The translations under genes were made by a program, and so were the position numbers. From Deltaproteobacteria bacterium (lineage in GTDB: Bacteria > Desulfobacterota > Binatia > UBA12015): a DNA stretch of 6,775 nucleotides. This document shows positions 5,367-6,775 of the stretch, one piece after another (positions within the stretch are counted from its first letter, which is position 1; each line of letters starts with the position of its first letter). The stretch covers positions 1 to 6,775 of the forward strand of contig DLYX01000066.1 in assembly GCA_003447545.1 (NCBI GenBank), read 5' to 3'. Below the pieces are notes generated by a model, which made no database searches, was not told where the DNA came from, and was given only the letters and a program-made list of their open reading frames with translations.

Positions 5367-6775
5367 ATGCCGCATAATGTTCAACGATCCAACGTCTTTC
5401 TTTTTATTTTTTCGCTTCTTCTCGCCGCTTGCGGCCCGGGGCAAGGTGGTGCGCCACCGACCGTTGGCGACGGATCAGGCGACGAGGGGGCCTACCTCTT
5501 TGATGACTCGGTTGTGAGAACATACTCGATCGAGGTGAGCGATGAAAATTTGGCGTTTCTGGATTCTTCGCCTGCTCGTGAGGAATATGTGCCGGGAGCG
5601 CTGGTTGTCGAAGGCGAACGGATCGACGCTGTAGGCATTCGCTACAAGGGCGGGGTCGGTTCTTTTACCGGATGTGTCGGTGGTGGGCCCGGCGGGATTC
5701 TGGATGTTTCGGGTCCGAAGGTTTGTCCGAAGCTGGGCATGAAAATCAGCTTCAACCTTTATGTCGAGGGGCGTCGTTGGAAAGGGCTCAAGAAGCTTCA
5801 ATTCCATGCCATGAATCAGGACCCGAGCTATATGAAGGAAGCTCTCGGGTACCAGATGTTTCAAGATTTCGGTGTCGGATCTCCCCGAACAGCTTTCGTC
5901 AGGCTTGAGATGAACGGCGAGTTCTTTGGCCTCTTCATCCTGATCGAAGAGCTGGACAGCACCTTCACCGAATCCCGCTTTGGAGACATCGAGGGCGGCG
6001 AAGGGAATCTCTACAAAGACTATTGGCCCGGACGGCCCGATTTGGCAGAGGGAGCCATCACCGGGATCCGGCCTGACGTGACCCTGAATGGATCCTTGCG
6101 CACCAACCGGGAAGAACCAGGGCTGAATCACGATACGATGGTCGGGTTTACTCGCGAATTTCAGGAAGCGCTCAAGATCAGTGAAGAGGCGGTCGACGCG
6201 GTCGTCGACCGTTGGATGGACATCGAATACTTCCACAAATACATTGCTGTGGACCGGGCGCTGGAAGCCAACGATGGGCCACTGCATTTCTTTGCTCCAG
6301 GACCGGTGGGGTCTGAGTATACGGGGATCGGCTGGAACCATAACTATTATTGGTACGCCGCCTTGGACATCGCCATTCTATGGCCCGTGCCATGGGATCT
6401 GGATCTCACGCTGGGTGCCGGAATTACCGATGCCTGGATCCAGGATGAGTGGAACGACCTTGAGGCGCCGTGTCTTCTCAAGGCGAATATCTTGCCATTT
6501 TTTCCACCGAGTATTCCCCCCGCCTGCGACGAACTGGTCCGAAGTCTCGCGAGGCGCGGAGCAGCCTATCGCAAGGTAGTTGTGGCGATGCTCGAGGGGC
6601 CCTTCTCGGATAGAGTTGTGCTTGGGAAAATAGCTCGCTGGGAGGAACTGCTGGCCCCCTACGTGGTCGAGGAAGTCGAGGCCGGGATCCGACGAGGCCG
6701 AGGCAATCTGGCACGATGGCAAGGCGAGGTGCAGCGATTACGTGACCATTTGGCCACTCGACGTGTCGAGATCGC
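5367..6775 (+). CDS. CotH kinase-family lipoprotein (3' end outside window)
   Basis: The frame is open from the ATG at 5367 to the right edge (469 codons, no stop). Residues 1-22 are a textbook lipoprotein signal: a hydrophobic stretch, then LLAAC with Cys22, followed by a Gly/Pro-rich linker. The rest is a CotH domain, an atypical protein-kinase fold; Bacillus spore-coat CotH phosphorylates coat proteins. Visible motifs are RYKG (92-95), KLGMKISFN (122-130), KKLQFHAMNQDPSYMKEALGYQ (142-163), GSPRTAFVRLEMNGEFFGLFILIEELD (171-197), NLYKDYWP (214-221), AVDRALEANDGP (294-305), WNHNYYWY (323-330) and the metal-binding PWDLDLTLG (342-350). Lys126, Asp344 and Asp346 are candidate nucleotide and metal contacts. 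Cys103 and Cys120 flank a Gly-rich insertion after RYKG and may form a disulfide. The amphipathic charged C-terminus (from about 420) is usual at the family's end, so little is probably missing. The ribosome binding site is weak. The gene is divergent from the VTC/DUF4956 run, a known partnership. The lipid anchor and outside location are inferred from the signal. Confidence 0.88.
   Translation, partial: MPHNVQRSNVFLFIFSLLLAACGPGQGGAPPTVGDGSGDEGAYLFDDSVVRTYSIEVSDENLAFLDSSPAREEYVPGALVVEGERIDAVGIRYKGGVGSFTGCVGGGPGGILDVSGPKVCPKLGMKISFNLYVEGRRWKGLKKLQFHAMNQDPSYMKEALGYQMFQDFGVGSPRTAFVRLEMNGEFFGLFILIEELDSTFTESRFGDIEGGEGNLYKDYWPGRPDLAEGAITGIRPDVTLNGSLRTNREEPGLNHDTMVGFTREFQEALKISEEAVDAVVDRWMDIEYFHKYIAVDRALEANDGPLHFFAPGPVGSEYTGIGWNHNYYWYAALDIAILWPVPWDLDLTLGAGITDAWIQDEWNDLEAPCLLKANILPFFPPSIPPACDELVRSLARRGAAYRKVVVAMLEGPFSDRVVLGKIARWEELLAPYVVEEVEAGIRRGRGNLARWQGEVQRLRDHLATRRVEI

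Noticed and set aside
5475..6341. Long open frame (288 codons) on the minus strand
   Set aside because: It is antisense to the CotH-like gene, whose lipobox and many family motifs are clear; the antisense protein has no recognisable domain or signal.

Overview
The window carries six protein-coding genes, two of them cut by the window edges, and no RNA genes, mobile elements or CRISPR arrays that I can see. G+C is moderately high by eye. The protein mix is a CotH kinase-like lipoprotein, a VTC polyphosphate polymerase, DUF4956, a DUF6607-like protein, and a secreted PLC-like enzyme with a Cys-rich N-terminus ending in a DCD-x-FDDG-type motif. This resembles what I know from free-living Gram-negative 'deltaproteobacterial' lineages (Myxococcota, Desulfobacterota, Binatota). 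That placement is a low-confidence inference; nothing here is taxonomically decisive.

Layout. Positions 1-882 (+) hold the 3' part of a flavin-dependent nitronate monooxygenase-family gene whose start lies upstream of the window. It converges on a minus-strand run of four genes that reads right to left: VTC domain protein (5178-4402), DUF4956 membrane protein (4409-3789, overlapping the VTC gene by 8 bases), DUF6607-like exported protein (3737-2622) and a secreted PI-PLC-X-like phosphodiesterase (2564-921). The gaps of 51 and 57 bases and the common strand suggest one operon. A 188-base divergent intergenic region (5179-5366) separates it from a CotH-type kinase-like lipoprotein gene on the plus strand. 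That gene starts at 5367 and runs off the right edge with no stop in the window.

How the genes may work together. CotH-like kinase, VTC polymerase and DUF4956 are a known recurrent gene trio in bacteria, probably concerned with the cell envelope and phosphate/polyphosphate chemistry, though its role is not established. Here the trio is split around a divergent control region and appears to be extended by two exported proteins: a DUF6607 protein and a phosphodiesterase with two tandem four-cysteine modules. The picture is therefore a membrane polyphosphate unit plus three exported partners. This is inference from gene order.

Most notable signals: the probable five-gene envelope module; a 13-of-15 interrupted inverted repeat in the divergent intergenic region; a perfect 8-bp hairpin just upstream of the PLC gene; the tandem Cys modules of the PLC protein; and a nitronate monooxygenase-like enzyme with Phe where the family's catalytic His is expected.
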